Shown in pieces: positions 1 through 8,657 of a DNA stretch of 64,000 bases (positions are counted from its first letter, which is position 1; each line of letters opens with the position of its first letter). The stretch is from Promicromonospora panici. Its GTDB lineage: Bacteria; Actinomycetota; Actinomycetes; Actinomycetales; Cellulomonadaceae. The position numbers and the translations under genes are program-made. The notes beneath the pieces were generated by a model. That model worked only from the letters and a program-made list of their open reading frames with translations, did not search any database and was not told the origin of the DNA. The stretch lies in the NCBI RefSeq assembly GCF_900608595.1, contig NZ_UWYY01000031.1, positions 1 through 64,000 of the forward strand, given 5' to 3'.

Positions 1-2
1 GG

Positions 3-1265
3 CTGGTGACCGACGGCACGCTCACCACGGGCGACCGCCTGCCCTCCAGCCGCGCGCTGGCGGCCGACCTGGGCGTGGCGCGCGCCGTCGTCGAGCAGGC
101 GTACGACCAGCTCCTGGCCGAGGCCTGGGTCGAGACGCGCCGGGGGGCGGGCACCTTCGTGGCGTCGGGCGAGGAGCTCCCGGTGCAGGCTCCACCGCCG
201 CGGCTCGCGACGCGCGAGCCGCGGTACGTCCGCCTGGACGCCGGCACACCCTGGATCGATCCGCGCCACCTCGCGGGCTGGCGCCGCGCCTGGCGGGAGG
301 TCTCCGCGGCCAGGCCGCCCCGGGGTTATCCCGACCCGCGCGGCATCCCCGAGCTGCGCGAAGCGCTCGCCGAACGGCTCGCCCGCACCCGAGGCCTGAC
401 CGTGGGGCCGGACGAGATCCTCGTGACGGCCGGCACCACGGACGGGCTGCGCCAGCTGCTGGGCGCGCTCGGCCCCGGGGGCGTTCTCGTCGAGGACCCC
501 GGTTACCGCGCGGCGGTCGAGACGGTCCGGGCGTCCGGGCGCGCCGTCGTCGACCATCCGGCGCTCGCGCCGGTCACGGACCTGGCCGGGTGCGCCGCCG
601 CCTACGTCACGCCCGCCCACCAGCACCCGCTGGGCCGGGTCATGCCGGCCGCGGACCGGCTGGCCCTGCTGGCTTCCGCCCGTGCAGCGGAGTCCCTGGT
701 CGTCGAGGACGACTACGACTCCGAGTTCCGGTACGACGTCGCCCCCGTGCCCGCCCTCGCGGTCCTCGACCGGTCGCGCGTCGCCTACCTCGGCAGCGCC
801 TCCAAGTCGGTCAGCCCCAGCCTGCGGCTCGGCTGGCTGGTCGCGCCGCGGGAGATCCACGAACGCCTCGTCCGACGCCGCACGGTCACCCACGACACCC
901 CGCCCTGGCCCACCCAGCGGGCGATGCTGACCCTGCTGCGCGACGGCTGGGCCGACAAGGTCGTCCGCACCGCTCGACGGGTCTACGCGGACCGGGCACC
1001 GCGGGTCGCGGCCGCCCTGGAACCGCACGCCGAGCTCGCCGGGCCGCTGGCCGGGATGTACTCGACCTGGCTCACCGATCCGGACGCCGCCGCCGCGGCC
1101 CGGGACGCCGCCCGAGCCGCGGGGTTCGACCTCCCGCTCCTGGCCGAGTACTGCCGGAGCCCGGGCCTCGCGGGGCTCGTCGTCGGCTTCGGCGGCGTGA
1201 CCGACGACGAGCTCGACCGCGCGCTGTCGGCGATCGCGGGCGGGCTGGCCGGGTACCGGCGCTAG
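3..1265 (+). CDS. MocR/PdxR-type GntR regulator with aminotransferase-like domain (5' truncated)
   Basis: A transcription factor that fuses a GntR winged helix to a fold-type I aminotransferase-like domain; relatives use PLP as cofactor or effector and often control vitamin B6 or amino-acid genes. The window opens inside the winged helix: [18 protein letters not shown] and the wing GAGTFVA are present, but the first helix is missing, so the real start lies upstream. The aminotransferase part shows [10 protein letters not shown] and the PLP-lysine context [15 protein letters not shown]. The stop overlaps that of the convergent ABC gene by 3-4 nt, so the two are separate units. The target is unknown; no PLP-synthesis genes are seen here. 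The family call is firm, the specific role is not. Confidence 0.9.
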   Translation: MVTDGTLTTGDRLPSSRALAADLGVARAVVEQAYDQLLAEAWVETRRGAGTFVASGEELPVQAPPPRLATREPRYVRLDAGTPWIDPRHLAGWRRAWREVSAARPPRGYPDPRGIPELREALAERLARTRGLTVGPDEILVTAGTTDGLRQLLGALGPGGVLVEDPGYRAAVETVRASGRAVVDHPALAPVTDLAGCAAAYVTPAHQHPLGRVMPAADRLALLASARAAESLVVEDDYDSEFRYDVAPVPALAVLDRSRVAYLGSASKSVSPSLRLGWLVAPREIHERLVRRRTVTHDTPPWPTQRAMLTLLRDGWADKVVRTARRVYADRAPRVAAALEPHAELAGPLAGMYSTWLTDPDAAAAARDAARAAGFDLPLLAEYCRSPGLAGLVVGFGGVTDDELDRALSAIAGGLAGYRR

Positions 1266-3112
1266 ACCAGCGAGTCCTGCCACGCCGCGTGCAGCCGGGC
1301 GTACTGCCCGTCGCCCGCGATCAGGTCGGCGGGTGTGCCGTCCTCGACGATCCGCCCGTGCTCCATGACCAGCACCCGGTCCGCGATCGCCACCGTGGAC
1401 AGGCGGTGCGCGATGATGATCGCCGTCCGGTCGGAGAGCAGCGTCTGCAGGCCGCGCTGCACGAGCCGCTCGCCGGGCATGTCGAGCGACGACGTCGCCT
1501 CGTCCAGCACCAGGACGGCGGGATCGGCGAGGAACGCCCGGGCGAACGACAGCAGCTGCCGCTGCCCGGCGGAGACCCGCCCGCCGCGCTTGTTCACGTC
1601 GGTGTCGTACCCGTCGGGCATGTCGAGCACGAACTCGTGCGCGCCCACGGCACGCGCCGCCGCCTCGATCTCGGCCTGGCTCGCTCCGGGCCGCCCGAGG
1701 GCGATGTTCTCGCGCACCGACCCGCTGAACAGGTAGGCCTCCTGCGTGACCATGACGACGGCGCGACGCAGGTCCGTCGACGCCAGGTCCCGCACGTCAA
1801 CCCCGTCCAGGCGCACCGCACCCTCCGACGCGTCGTAGAACCGCGTCACCAGCTTGGCCACCGTCGACTTGCCGGCGCCGGTGGTGCCCACGACCGCCAC
1901 GGTCTGGCCGGCGGGGATGGTGAGGTCCAGGTCGGGCAGCACCACTGGCCCGTCGCCGTACTGGAACCGCACGTGGTCGAGCCGCAGCTCGCCGCGCGCC
2001 CGCCCGCCGTCCGACAGGGGCAGCGGCGTGGGGTTCGCGGGCTCCGTCACGGTCGGCTCCTCCGAGAGCAGGCCCGACACCTTCTCCAGCGCCGCCGTCG
2101 CGGACTGGAACGAGTTGTAGAACATGCCCAGCTGCTGCACCGGCTGGAAGAACCGCTTGCAGTACAGCAGGACGGCGGCCAGCACGCCCACCTCGAGCGA
2201 CCCGTCCAGCACGCGCCACCCGCCGATCGCGAGAGCAGCCACCACGGTCAGGTTGCCGATCAGGATGAGGCCCGGCTGGAACCGGCCGTTGACGCCGAAG
2301 ATCTGCAGGTTGGCGTCGCGGTAGTCCTCGCCGAGCTTGCGGTAGTCGGCCTCGGTGGTGGGCTCGCGGCGGAACGCCTGCACCGCCCGCATACCGGTCA
2401 TGGTCTCGACGAACTTGACGATGAGCCGGGCCGACGCCGTCCGCTGTTCCCGGTAGAACCGTTGCGACATGCGCTGGAACCAGCGGGTGAGCAGCCACGC
2501 CGGGACGAACGCCACGGTGAGCACCAGCCCGGACTGCCAGTCCACGAAGAACAGGAAGCCGAACGTGAACACCATCAGGAGCAGCGAGGAGACGACGCCC
2601 GTCAGGCCGCCGTCGAGCAGCTCGCGCAGGGCCTCCAGGTCGGAGGTCTGCCGGGAGATGATGCGGCCCGACGTGTACGACTCGTGGAACTCCAGCGACA
2701 GCCGCTGGGTCTGCCGGAAGACGCGGCGGCGCAGGTCCAGCAGCACCGCCTGGGCGATGCGGGCAGCGGCCCGCACGTAGGCGCCCGCGGCGATACCGCC
2801 GAGCAGGGCCGCCGCCAGGTACGCGGCGCCCAGGAGGACCAGCGGCGTCACCGAACCGTCACGCAGCGCCGGGACGGCGTCGTCGATGGTCACGCCGACG
2901 AGCAGCGGCCCGGCCACCTGGCCGAGCGTGGACGCCACGACGAGCACGGCGGCCCACGCCAGGGCGCGCTTGTGCGGGCGCAGCAGGTCGCCGAGCAGCT
3001 GCATGGACCGGCGTCGGACGCTGCGGGAAGCCTCCTTGCCGAGGCTCGTCACGTCGTCCGCGGCGGCATCGGTGGGCCGACGGCGGTCGGCGGGCTGGGT
3101 GGTGGCGGTCAT
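1262..3112 (-). CDS. ABC exporter half-transporter (canonical ATP site partner)
   Basis: A 616-residue half-transporter with an N-terminal six-helix ABC exporter membrane domain (about residues 45-340) and a C-terminal ATPase domain. Walker A is [10 protein letters not shown], the signature is SAGQRQ, and Walker B ends in the catalytic glutamate ([10 protein letters not shown]). The start ATG overlaps the stop of the upstream gene (3109-5073) as ATGA, which implies translational coupling and equal production. The partner has Asp where the catalytic Glu should be, so this subunit probably supplies the complete catalytic residue of a heterodimeric exporter of the BmrCD/TM287-288 kind. The substrate could be a drug, lipid or peptide; nothing in the sequence decides. 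Confidence 0.93.
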   Translation of the reverse strand: MTATTQPADRRRPTDAAADDVTSLGKEASRSVRRRSMQLLGDLLRPHKRALAWAAVLVVASTLGQVAGPLLVGVTIDDAVPALRDGSVTPLVLLGAAYLAAALLGGIAAGAYVRAAARIAQAVLLDLRRRVFRQTQRLSLEFHESYTSGRIISRQTSDLEALRELLDGGLTGVVSSLLLMVFTFGFLFFVDWQSGLVLTVAFVPAWLLTRWFQRMSQRFYREQRTASARLIVKFVETMTGMRAVQAFRREPTTEADYRKLGEDYRDANLQIFGVNGRFQPGLILIGNLTVVAALAIGGWRVLDGSLEVGVLAAVLLYCKRFFQPVQQLGMFYNSFQSATAALEKVSGLLSEEPTVTEPANPTPLPLSDGGRARGELRLDHVRFQYGDGPVVLPDLDLTIPAGQTVAVVGTTGAGKSTVAKLVTRFYDASEGAVRLDGVDVRDLASTDLRRAVVMVTQEAYLFSGSVRENIALGRPGASQAEIEAAARAVGAHEFVLDMPDGYDTDVNKRGGRVSAGQRQLLSFARAFLADPAVLVLDEATSSLDMPGERLVQRGLQTLLSDRTAIIIAHRLSTVAIADRVLVMEHGRIVEDGTPADLIAGDGQYARLHAAWQDSLV

Positions 3113-5073
3113 GACAGCGCCTCCTGGCTCTGCGGGTCGGAGCTTCGCGGGTCGCCGCCCCGCGGGTCCGGGCCGAGCGGCTCGGACTCCTCGAGCGGAG
3201 GGTCCTGGGCGCCGTCCTGCCCGTACCCGTGCCCGTGCGCCTCGTAGTCCCCCTCCAGGCTCGAGATGATGTACCGGTAGTGGAGGTCGTTCGCGAGCAG
3301 CTCCTGGTGCGTCCCGACGGCGGTGATCCGCCCGCCCTGGAGCACGGCCACCCGGTCGGCAAGAGCCACCGTCGACGGCCGGTGCGCGATGATGAGGCTG
3401 GTCGTGGCCACGAGCACGTCCCGCAGCCGGGCCGTCACCGCCTCCTCGGTGGTGACGTCGAGCGCGGACAGCGGGTCGTCGAGCACGAGAACCCGCGGCC
3501 GGGCGGCGATGGCGCGGGCCAGCGCGAGGCGCTGCCGCTGCCCGCCGGACAGCGACAGACCCTCCTCGCCGATGCGGGTGTCGACGCCGTCGGGCAGGTC
3601 GGCGACGAAGTGTGCCTGGGCAACCTCGAGGGCCTCGGTCATCAGAGCCTCGCGCTCGGCCCGGGGCACGTCGTCGGAGACGCCGAGCAGCACGTTGTCC
3701 CGCACGGACGCGGAGAACAGCGTGGGGTCCTCGAAGGCGACGGCGACCAGCTCGCGCACCTGGGCGCGCGTCATCTCCCGCACGTCGACGCCGTCCACCT
3801 CGACGACACCGTCGGTGACGTCGAAGAGCCGCGGCGGGAGCATCGCGAGGGTCGACTTGCCGGAACCCGTCAGGCCGACCAGCGCCGTGGTGGTGCCGGG
3901 CGGCAGCTCGAGGTCCACGCTGTCGAGCACGGGACGCGCGGCGTCGTCGTACCGGAAGGTGACGTCGCGGAAGGCGACGTGCCCGCCCGCGCCACCGGCG
4001 CCGGGCTCGGCTGGCTCGGCATGGTCGGCAGGGTCGGTCAGCGGGTTGACCGTGTCCATGACCTCGAAGAACCGGTCGACGGCGGTACGTGCGTTGAGCG
4101 TCATCGACAGGGTCATGCCGAGGTCGACCACCGGGCCGTTGATGACGGCGGTGGTGGCGAAGAACGCGACGAGGGCGCCGAGCGTCATGTCGCCCTGGGC
4201 CACCAGGTAGGCACCCGCGACCAGCGCCACGCCGTTCGTGACCTCGGGGATGACGCGCAGGGCGGTCGTCAGGCCGGCGTCGGTGGTGGCCTTGCGGATC
4301 TCGGTCTCACGCAGCTCGGAGGCCTGGTCGGTGAACTGGTCCAGCGCGTCCGGGCCGCGGCCGAACGCCTTCAGCACGCGGATGCCGTGCACGGACTCCT
4401 CGACGGTGGTGGCGAGGTCGCCCGACTGGTCCTGGGACAGCCGCGAGATCTTGCGGTACTTGCGGGAGAACCGGAACGCCAGGATCGTCACCGGCACCGA
4501 CCCGCACAGGAAGATGATCCCGAGCCAGCCGCCCGTGGCCACGAGCAGGCCGACACCCACCACGATGGTCACGAAGCTGACGACGAGCTGCAGGATCCCG
4601 AACACGAGCCAGCGGCGCAGCAGGCCGAGGTCGCCCATGATCCGGCTCAGCAGCTGCCCGCCGGGCCAGCGGTCGTGGAACGCCACCGGGAGGTCCTGCA
4701 GGTGCCGGAACAGGGCCATGCGCATCGCGGCCTCGACGCGCGTCCCGGGAAACATGACGAGCGTGCGGCGCAAGAGGATCAGGCCCGCCTCCCCCGCACC
4801 GAGCGCTGCGACGAGGACGACGGACCAGATCAGGCCCGACCAGTCGTGCTCGCGCGCGTCGGTCGCGAGAGGGCCGTCGGTGACCCACTGCAGGACACGC
4901 GGGATGGCGAGCGCCATGAGGCTGGCGCCGAGCGACGCGGCCAGGCCGCCGAGCAGGCGTGGCAAGGCCGTGCGGACGTAGGGGTAGAGGCGCCGGATCG
5001 AGGCGAATGTGCTGCGCTCGGGGGAATGATCAGATCGATTCGAACTGTCGTCGTTGAGAGGCATCGGGTCCAT
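3109..5073 (-). CDS. ABC exporter half-transporter (degenerate ATP site partner)
   Basis: A 654-residue half-transporter with membrane helices at about residues 35-330 and an ATPase domain after about 375. Walker A is [10 protein letters not shown] and the signature LSGGQRQ. Walker B reads [12 protein letters not shown]: the catalytic Glu is replaced by Asp, the usual mark of the asymmetric partner in heterodimeric exporters. A charged, Gly/Pro-rich tail follows the ATPase domain. This is the first gene of a two-gene operon with 1262-3112. A perfect CRP-type dyad lies about 50 nt upstream. The start could be the ATG at 5073 or the in-frame ATG at 5064; neither has a strong Shine-Dalgarno sequence. 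Confidence 0.92.
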   Translation of the reverse strand: MDPMPLNDDSSNRSDHSPERSTFASIRRLYPYVRTALPRLLGGLAASLGASLMALAIPRVLQWVTDGPLATDAREHDWSGLIWSVVLVAALGAGEAGLILLRRTLVMFPGTRVEAAMRMALFRHLQDLPVAFHDRWPGGQLLSRIMGDLGLLRRWLVFGILQLVVSFVTIVVGVGLLVATGGWLGIIFLCGSVPVTILAFRFSRKYRKISRLSQDQSGDLATTVEESVHGIRVLKAFGRGPDALDQFTDQASELRETEIRKATTDAGLTTALRVIPEVTNGVALVAGAYLVAQGDMTLGALVAFFATTAVINGPVVDLGMTLSMTLNARTAVDRFFEVMDTVNPLTDPADHAEPAEPGAGGAGGHVAFRDVTFRYDDAARPVLDSVDLELPPGTTTALVGLTGSGKSTLAMLPPRLFDVTDGVVEVDGVDVREMTRAQVRELVAVAFEDPTLFSASVRDNVLLGVSDDVPRAEREALMTEALEVAQAHFVADLPDGVDTRIGEEGLSLSGGQRQRLALARAIAARPRVLVLDDPLSALDVTTEEAVTARLRDVLVATTSLIIAHRPSTVALADRVAVLQGGRITAVGTHQELLANDLHYRYIISSLEGDYEAHGHGYGQDGAQDPPLEESEPLGPDPRGGDPRSSDPQSQEALS

Positions 5074-5121
5074 TATCCCGCTGGGTGCAAGTTGTTAGTT
5101 TGGGTAAGCACCTAACGGTTC

Positions 5122-5137
5122 TGTGACCTGCGTCACA
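5122..5137. promoter_or_regulatory. CRP/GlxR-type operator
   Basis: TGTGACCTGCGTCACA matches the CRP-family consensus TGTGA-N6-TCACA exactly. It lies in the 103-nt gap between the DDAH gene and the ABC exporter operon, 49-64 nt upstream of the exporter start. It is probably a cAMP-responsive regulator site acting on the exporter; the direction of the effect cannot be told. Confidence 0.7.
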
Positions 5138-5176
5138 GATCGTGCATTCGGTCCCGCGTGCGGGACGGCTACCGGC

Positions 5177-5953
5177 TCAGCGCACCCGCACCGACAGACA
5201 GGTCACGCAGCCCTCGAGCTTCTCGAACTCCGTCACGGGCGTGGTGCGCACCGTGAGCCCTCTCCCGCGGAGCAGCTCCGCGGTGCCGGGCGCGGCGTCC
5301 GACAGCAGCACGGTGGTGTCGTCCAGGACGACGACGGCGTTGCCCTCCGCCTCCGGGACCTGCAGGAACTCCTTGAAGAGGGTGGCGTCGTCGACCGTGG
5401 GGCCGTACCCGATGATCGTGCCGTCGGGCAACGCGGTGACTGCCGACTTCAGGTGCAGCGCCCGGGTCACGGGCACCTCGACGACCCGCCACCCACGCGG
5501 CTCGAGCAGCGCCCGGAGCTGGGCGGAACCCTCGGCGTTCGTGCGCGCCGTGCGGCCGACGTAGACGGTGCGGCCGACCTTCAGGATGTCGCCGCCCTCG
5601 AGCGTGCCCGGCTCGATGATCTCGGCGATCTCGTGCGCGACACGCTCGACCACCGGTCGCACGGACGCCACCTCGCCCCGCCGGGACCGGGCGCCGGGAC
5701 GGGTCAGGACGGCGAGGCCGTCGAAGACCACCACCGTGTCCTCGACGAACACCCCGTCCGGGTGCGCCTCCGCCGCCGGTATCTCGTGCACGTCCCAGCC
5801 GTGGTCGCGGAACACGTCCACGTACCGGCGCCACTGCTGGGCGGCCAGGCCGGCGTCGACCGGGACGCGTTCGAGGTGGGTCAGCTCGCCGTCCGCCAGG
5901 CTGGGCGACGGCGGGCGGACGAGCAGGGTGCGGTGGGCCGGTTCAGTCGCCAT
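5177..5953 (-). CDS. ddaH: Dimethylarginine dimethylaminohydrolase (DDAH)-family protein
   Basis: A cytosolic member of the guanidino-group-modifying superfamily that converts N-methylated arginines to citrulline plus methylamine. The 258 residues match the family length. Visible landmarks are FVEDT (69-73), GTLEGGD with the likely catalytic Glu119, ALHLKSA with His167, and the C-terminal EGCVTCLSVR with the likely nucleophile Cys252. No signal peptide. It reads in the same direction as the ABC exporter but a regulatory gap separates them. Other amidinotransferase-fold enzymes (such as arginine deiminase-like proteins) are longer and differ around the Cys motif, so DDAH is preferred. Confidence 0.9.
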   Translation of the reverse strand: MATEPAHRTLLVRPPSPSLADGELTHLERVPVDAGLAAQQWRRYVDVFRDHGWDVHEIPAAEAHPDGVFVEDTVVVFDGLAVLTRPGARSRRGEVASVRPVVERVAHEIAEIIEPGTLEGGDILKVGRTVYVGRTARTNAEGSAQLRALLEPRGWRVVEVPVTRALHLKSAVTALPDGTIIGYGPTVDDATLFKEFLQVPEAEGNAVVVLDDTTVLLSDAAPGTAELLRGRGLTVRTTPVTEFEKLEGCVTCLSVRVR

Positions 5954-5975
5954 GACGCGACGTTAGCGGACCACG

Positions 5976-8657
5976 CTACCCGGCCGCCGTGTCCGCGAGC
6001 GCCTGCTCGCGCGTCAGGTAGGCCATGCGGGCCTCCTTGGGTCCCTGCGGCGACTCGAACCGTACGACCTCGCCCGCGGTGAAGCCCATCGTCGTCATGC
6101 GGCGCACCGCTTTCTCGTTGCGCGTGTCGGGCTCGCCGACGACCCGCCGGGTGCCGGGGCCGGCGAAGAGGAAGGCCCGCATGGCGGGGCCGAGCACCGT
6201 CCAGGGGTCGTCCGGCGACCCGTGCCGGGCGGTCGGGCCGCGGCTGCCGAGGAAGAAGTGCAGGCCGAGGTCGCCGGGCCGGACGTCGTAGGCGGTGGCG
6301 ACGGGGTCATGCTCCGGGTGGTAGGCCTGCACGAGGACGACGGGCTCCCCGTCCCAGCGCACGAGGTAGGCGTGGTGGGTCGGCAGGGACTCGACGAACG
6401 TGTACGTGTCGCGTACCTCGTCGCGGGTGTGCTCGCCCATCCCCCAGAAGGCGGCGCGCGGCTGGGTGAACCAGCCGTGCAGGACGTCGGCGTCCGCCTC
6501 GGGGTCCAGCATGTGCACGGTGATGACGCCGTCGGGACCGAAGCCGCGGCGCCACACCTCCTCCCCGCGGGCGCCGTTGAGCAGGCGGCCGGTCGTGTCG
6601 ACGGGGTGCAGGCGGTCCCAGCCGGTGACGACGGCGGTGGTGCGGGCATCGGCCCAGGTGGCGTGCTGGTCGTCGAAGTGCGGGCTGCCGGGCCGACCGT
6701 CGGCGCCGAAGGGGACGCCCCACCGGCTGTTGGCGCGGTCGGCGAGGTCCCAGACGTAGCGGGCCACGGACCCGCGGTAGGCGGTCGGGGCGACGCCCGG
6801 GGACCCGCCCGTGCAGCGCACGGTCTCGTTGTTCCCCGAGACGGGTGCGGGGCTGAACGCAGCGGGGCCGGCGGCATGCGGGACCGGGACGACGGGGCCC
6901 GGGACGGGGTGGAGCGGGTCGGGGACGTGCAGCTCGCCCCAGGTCGGCTCGCCGTGCCCGACGGCGGCGCGCGCCACCTCGGACAGCGCTGCGCTCGCCT
7001 CGGCGGCGGCGTCGACGCCCAGCCAGTCTGCCGCGAGGATGTGCGCGAGCCCGGCCCCGACCGCCGTCGGTACGTGGAAGACCCCGGCGAGCACCGGTGC
7101 GAGGGCCGGGTCCTGCCCGTGCGGCTCGTGCAGGGGGGCGAACACGGGATGGGCGGCGAGGCGGTGCGCCAGGGTGTCCCGCCAGCGCATGTAGAGGGCG
7201 GCGTCGGTGGAGTCGGCGTCGACGTGGGCGCCGGCCGTGACCCAGGCCCGCAGCCGGACGGCGGCGTCGGAGGGGTCGGCTGCGAGGTGCGCGACGAGGC
7301 CGGGCGCGCCGAGGTCGCGGGTGTCGCCGTGGATGCGGGCCTGGGTCGCGGGCGACTCCGGGGCGGGCGCCTCCGCGAGCAGCTGCCGGATCCGCTCCGC
7401 GCGGTGGGGCGCGTACGACCAGCCCAGCTCGTGTACCTCGCGGCCGGGCCGGACGTCGCGCGGGCCGAGGCCCGGGCGGCCGTCCAGCTCGGCCGGCGGC
7501 TGGGTCACGGGCCGCTCGTTCGCGTCGACGGCGACCTGGGTCACCGGCGTCGGCGCGGGAAGGTCGACGTAGCCGTCCGCCGGCTTGGCGGCGGGCAGCG
7601 CGCGGTCCGGCACGGCGGACACGACGGCGGGGACCTTGCCCGCGGTCAGGCTGAGGACGGCGCCCGTGCTGTCCGCCGTGAGCACCCGATTGACCGGGTC
7701 CACCCACCCGGCGAACGCCGCGGCGACGTCGTGCGCGGTGCGGGCGTGCAGCAGGGCGCGCCAGGAGGCGACGCCGGCGTCGGACAGCTCGCGCGCGGGC
7801 CAGTGCAGGCGCCAGCCGCCGGGTCCTGCGCTGTCCGCGCCGTCGGACACGACCTCGACGTGGTGCGCGGCGGCGTTGGTGATGCCCCAGGCCACGGACG
7901 ATGCCGGGCGCTCCCCCGCGGCGGGCTGGACCGCGTGCCCGAAGTGGAGGATGCCCGGCACCCCCGGGAACGCGAACCCGAGCACGTCGTACGGGTCGGC
8001 CGGGTCGGTGCACGCCAGCCGGACCTGCTGGTACGGGCCCGGGAGCTCCAGCGTGCGGTGGGGGTCACCCGCGACCAGTGGGCTGCCCGACTCCGTGAAC
8101 GACCCGTGCACGGCCCACGCGTTCGAGCCGGAGCTCGCGCCGGAGTCGGCGGCGAACAGGCCCAGCACCTGCTCCAGCGGCACACCAGGCACGTGCAGAT
8201 GGCGGGCCACGTGCGCTCGCCACAGGATGCTCGGGAACCCGTTGAACAGGACGTGGGTCGCGAGGAACACGCCGACCGGCGTCCACGGCAACCACGGGCG
8301 GTGCGGCAGTGCGGCCAGCTCGGGCACGTCCCGCCCGCCGGCGATCAGGCCGGCGCTCACGCCGTCCGCATAGGCCGCCAGCCAGACCTGCTCCGGTGCG
8401 GCCAGGGCGGCGTAGATGCGCTGGGCCGTCGCGGCCAGGCGCTCGCGCGCCGCGAACCGGTCCCAGGCGGCACCCGCCTCGCCCGCGAGGTCGGCGTACC
8501 GCTCCTCGGCGCGCATCCGGTCCGCCTCGATCTGCAGCCCCCGGTCCTGGGCGGTCACCCAGCCCTGGCCGTAGGCCAGGGCGGTCTCCGAGGCGGCCCG
8601 CACGTGCGGGATGCCGAGATCGTCTCGAAACAGGTCGAAGTCCACGTCTGCCATCAT
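5976..8657 (-). CDS. Penicillin acylase-GNAT acyltransferase fusion of the siderophore operon
   Basis: The last gene of the siderophore operon, 893 residues. Residues 1 to about 710 are a penicillin acylase (Ntn-hydrolase) with the nucleophile context SSGSNAWAV, Ser178 being the probable post-autocleavage N-terminal nucleophile. Residues from about 713 (near 6521) to the end are a GNAT domain of the siderophore acyltransferase type, with HMLDPEADADVLHGWF, RPGDLGLHFFLG and GEPDTRNEKAVRR, similar to the N-terminal domain of the preceding gene. The start at 8657 is fixed by the ATGA overlap with that gene's stop. I see no convincing signal peptide, unlike classical periplasmic acylases. Related acylases and acyltransferases accompany some Streptomyces desferrioxamine clusters as separate genes, where aryl or acyl capping is proposed. 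The fused form and its exact reaction here are inference. Confidence 0.85.
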   Translation of the reverse strand: MMADVDFDLFRDDLGIPHVRAASETALAYGQGWVTAQDRGLQIEADRMRAEERYADLAGEAGAAWDRFAARERLAATAQRIYAALAAPEQVWLAAYADGVSAGLIAGGRDVPELAALPHRPWLPWTPVGVFLATHVLFNGFPSILWRAHVARHLHVPGVPLEQVLGLFAADSGASSGSNAWAVHGSFTESGSPLVAGDPHRTLELPGPYQQVRLACTDPADPYDVLGFAFPGVPGILHFGHAVQPAAGERPASSVAWGITNAAAHHVEVVSDGADSAGPGGWRLHWPARELSDAGVASWRALLHARTAHDVAAAFAGWVDPVNRVLTADSTGAVLSLTAGKVPAVVSAVPDRALPAAKPADGYVDLPAPTPVTQVAVDANERPVTQPPAELDGRPGLGPRDVRPGREVHELGWSYAPHRAERIRQLLAEAPAPESPATQARIHGDTRDLGAPGLVAHLAADPSDAAVRLRAWVTAGAHVDADSTDAALYMRWRDTLAHRLAAHPVFAPLHEPHGQDPALAPVLAGVFHVPTAVGAGLAHILAADWLGVDAAAEASAALSEVARAAVGHGEPTWGELHVPDPLHPVPGPVVPVPHAAGPAAFSPAPVSGNNETVRCTGGSPGVAPTAYRGSVARYVWDLADRANSRWGVPFGADGRPGSPHFDDQHATWADARTTAVVTGWDRLHPVDTTGRLLNGARGEEVWRRGFGPDGVITVHMLDPEADADVLHGWFTQPRAAFWGMGEHTRDEVRDTYTFVESLPTHHAYLVRWDGEPVVLVQAYHPEHDPVATAYDVRPGDLGLHFFLGSRGPTARHGSPDDPWTVLGPAMRAFLFAGPGTRRVVGEPDTRNEKAVRRMTTMGFTAGEVVRFESPQGPKEARMAYLTREQALADTAAG

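Noticed and set aside
590-3247. Long open frame (885 codons) opposite the ABC exporter gene
   Set aside because: Arg/Pro/Gly-rich with no recognisable domain and fully antisense to a clear ABC gene; a by-product of high GC.
5095-5115. TTAG...CTAA stretch before the ABC exporter as an iron box
   Set aside because: Outer half-sites are 21 nt long overall instead of 19 and the middle does not fit the consensus.
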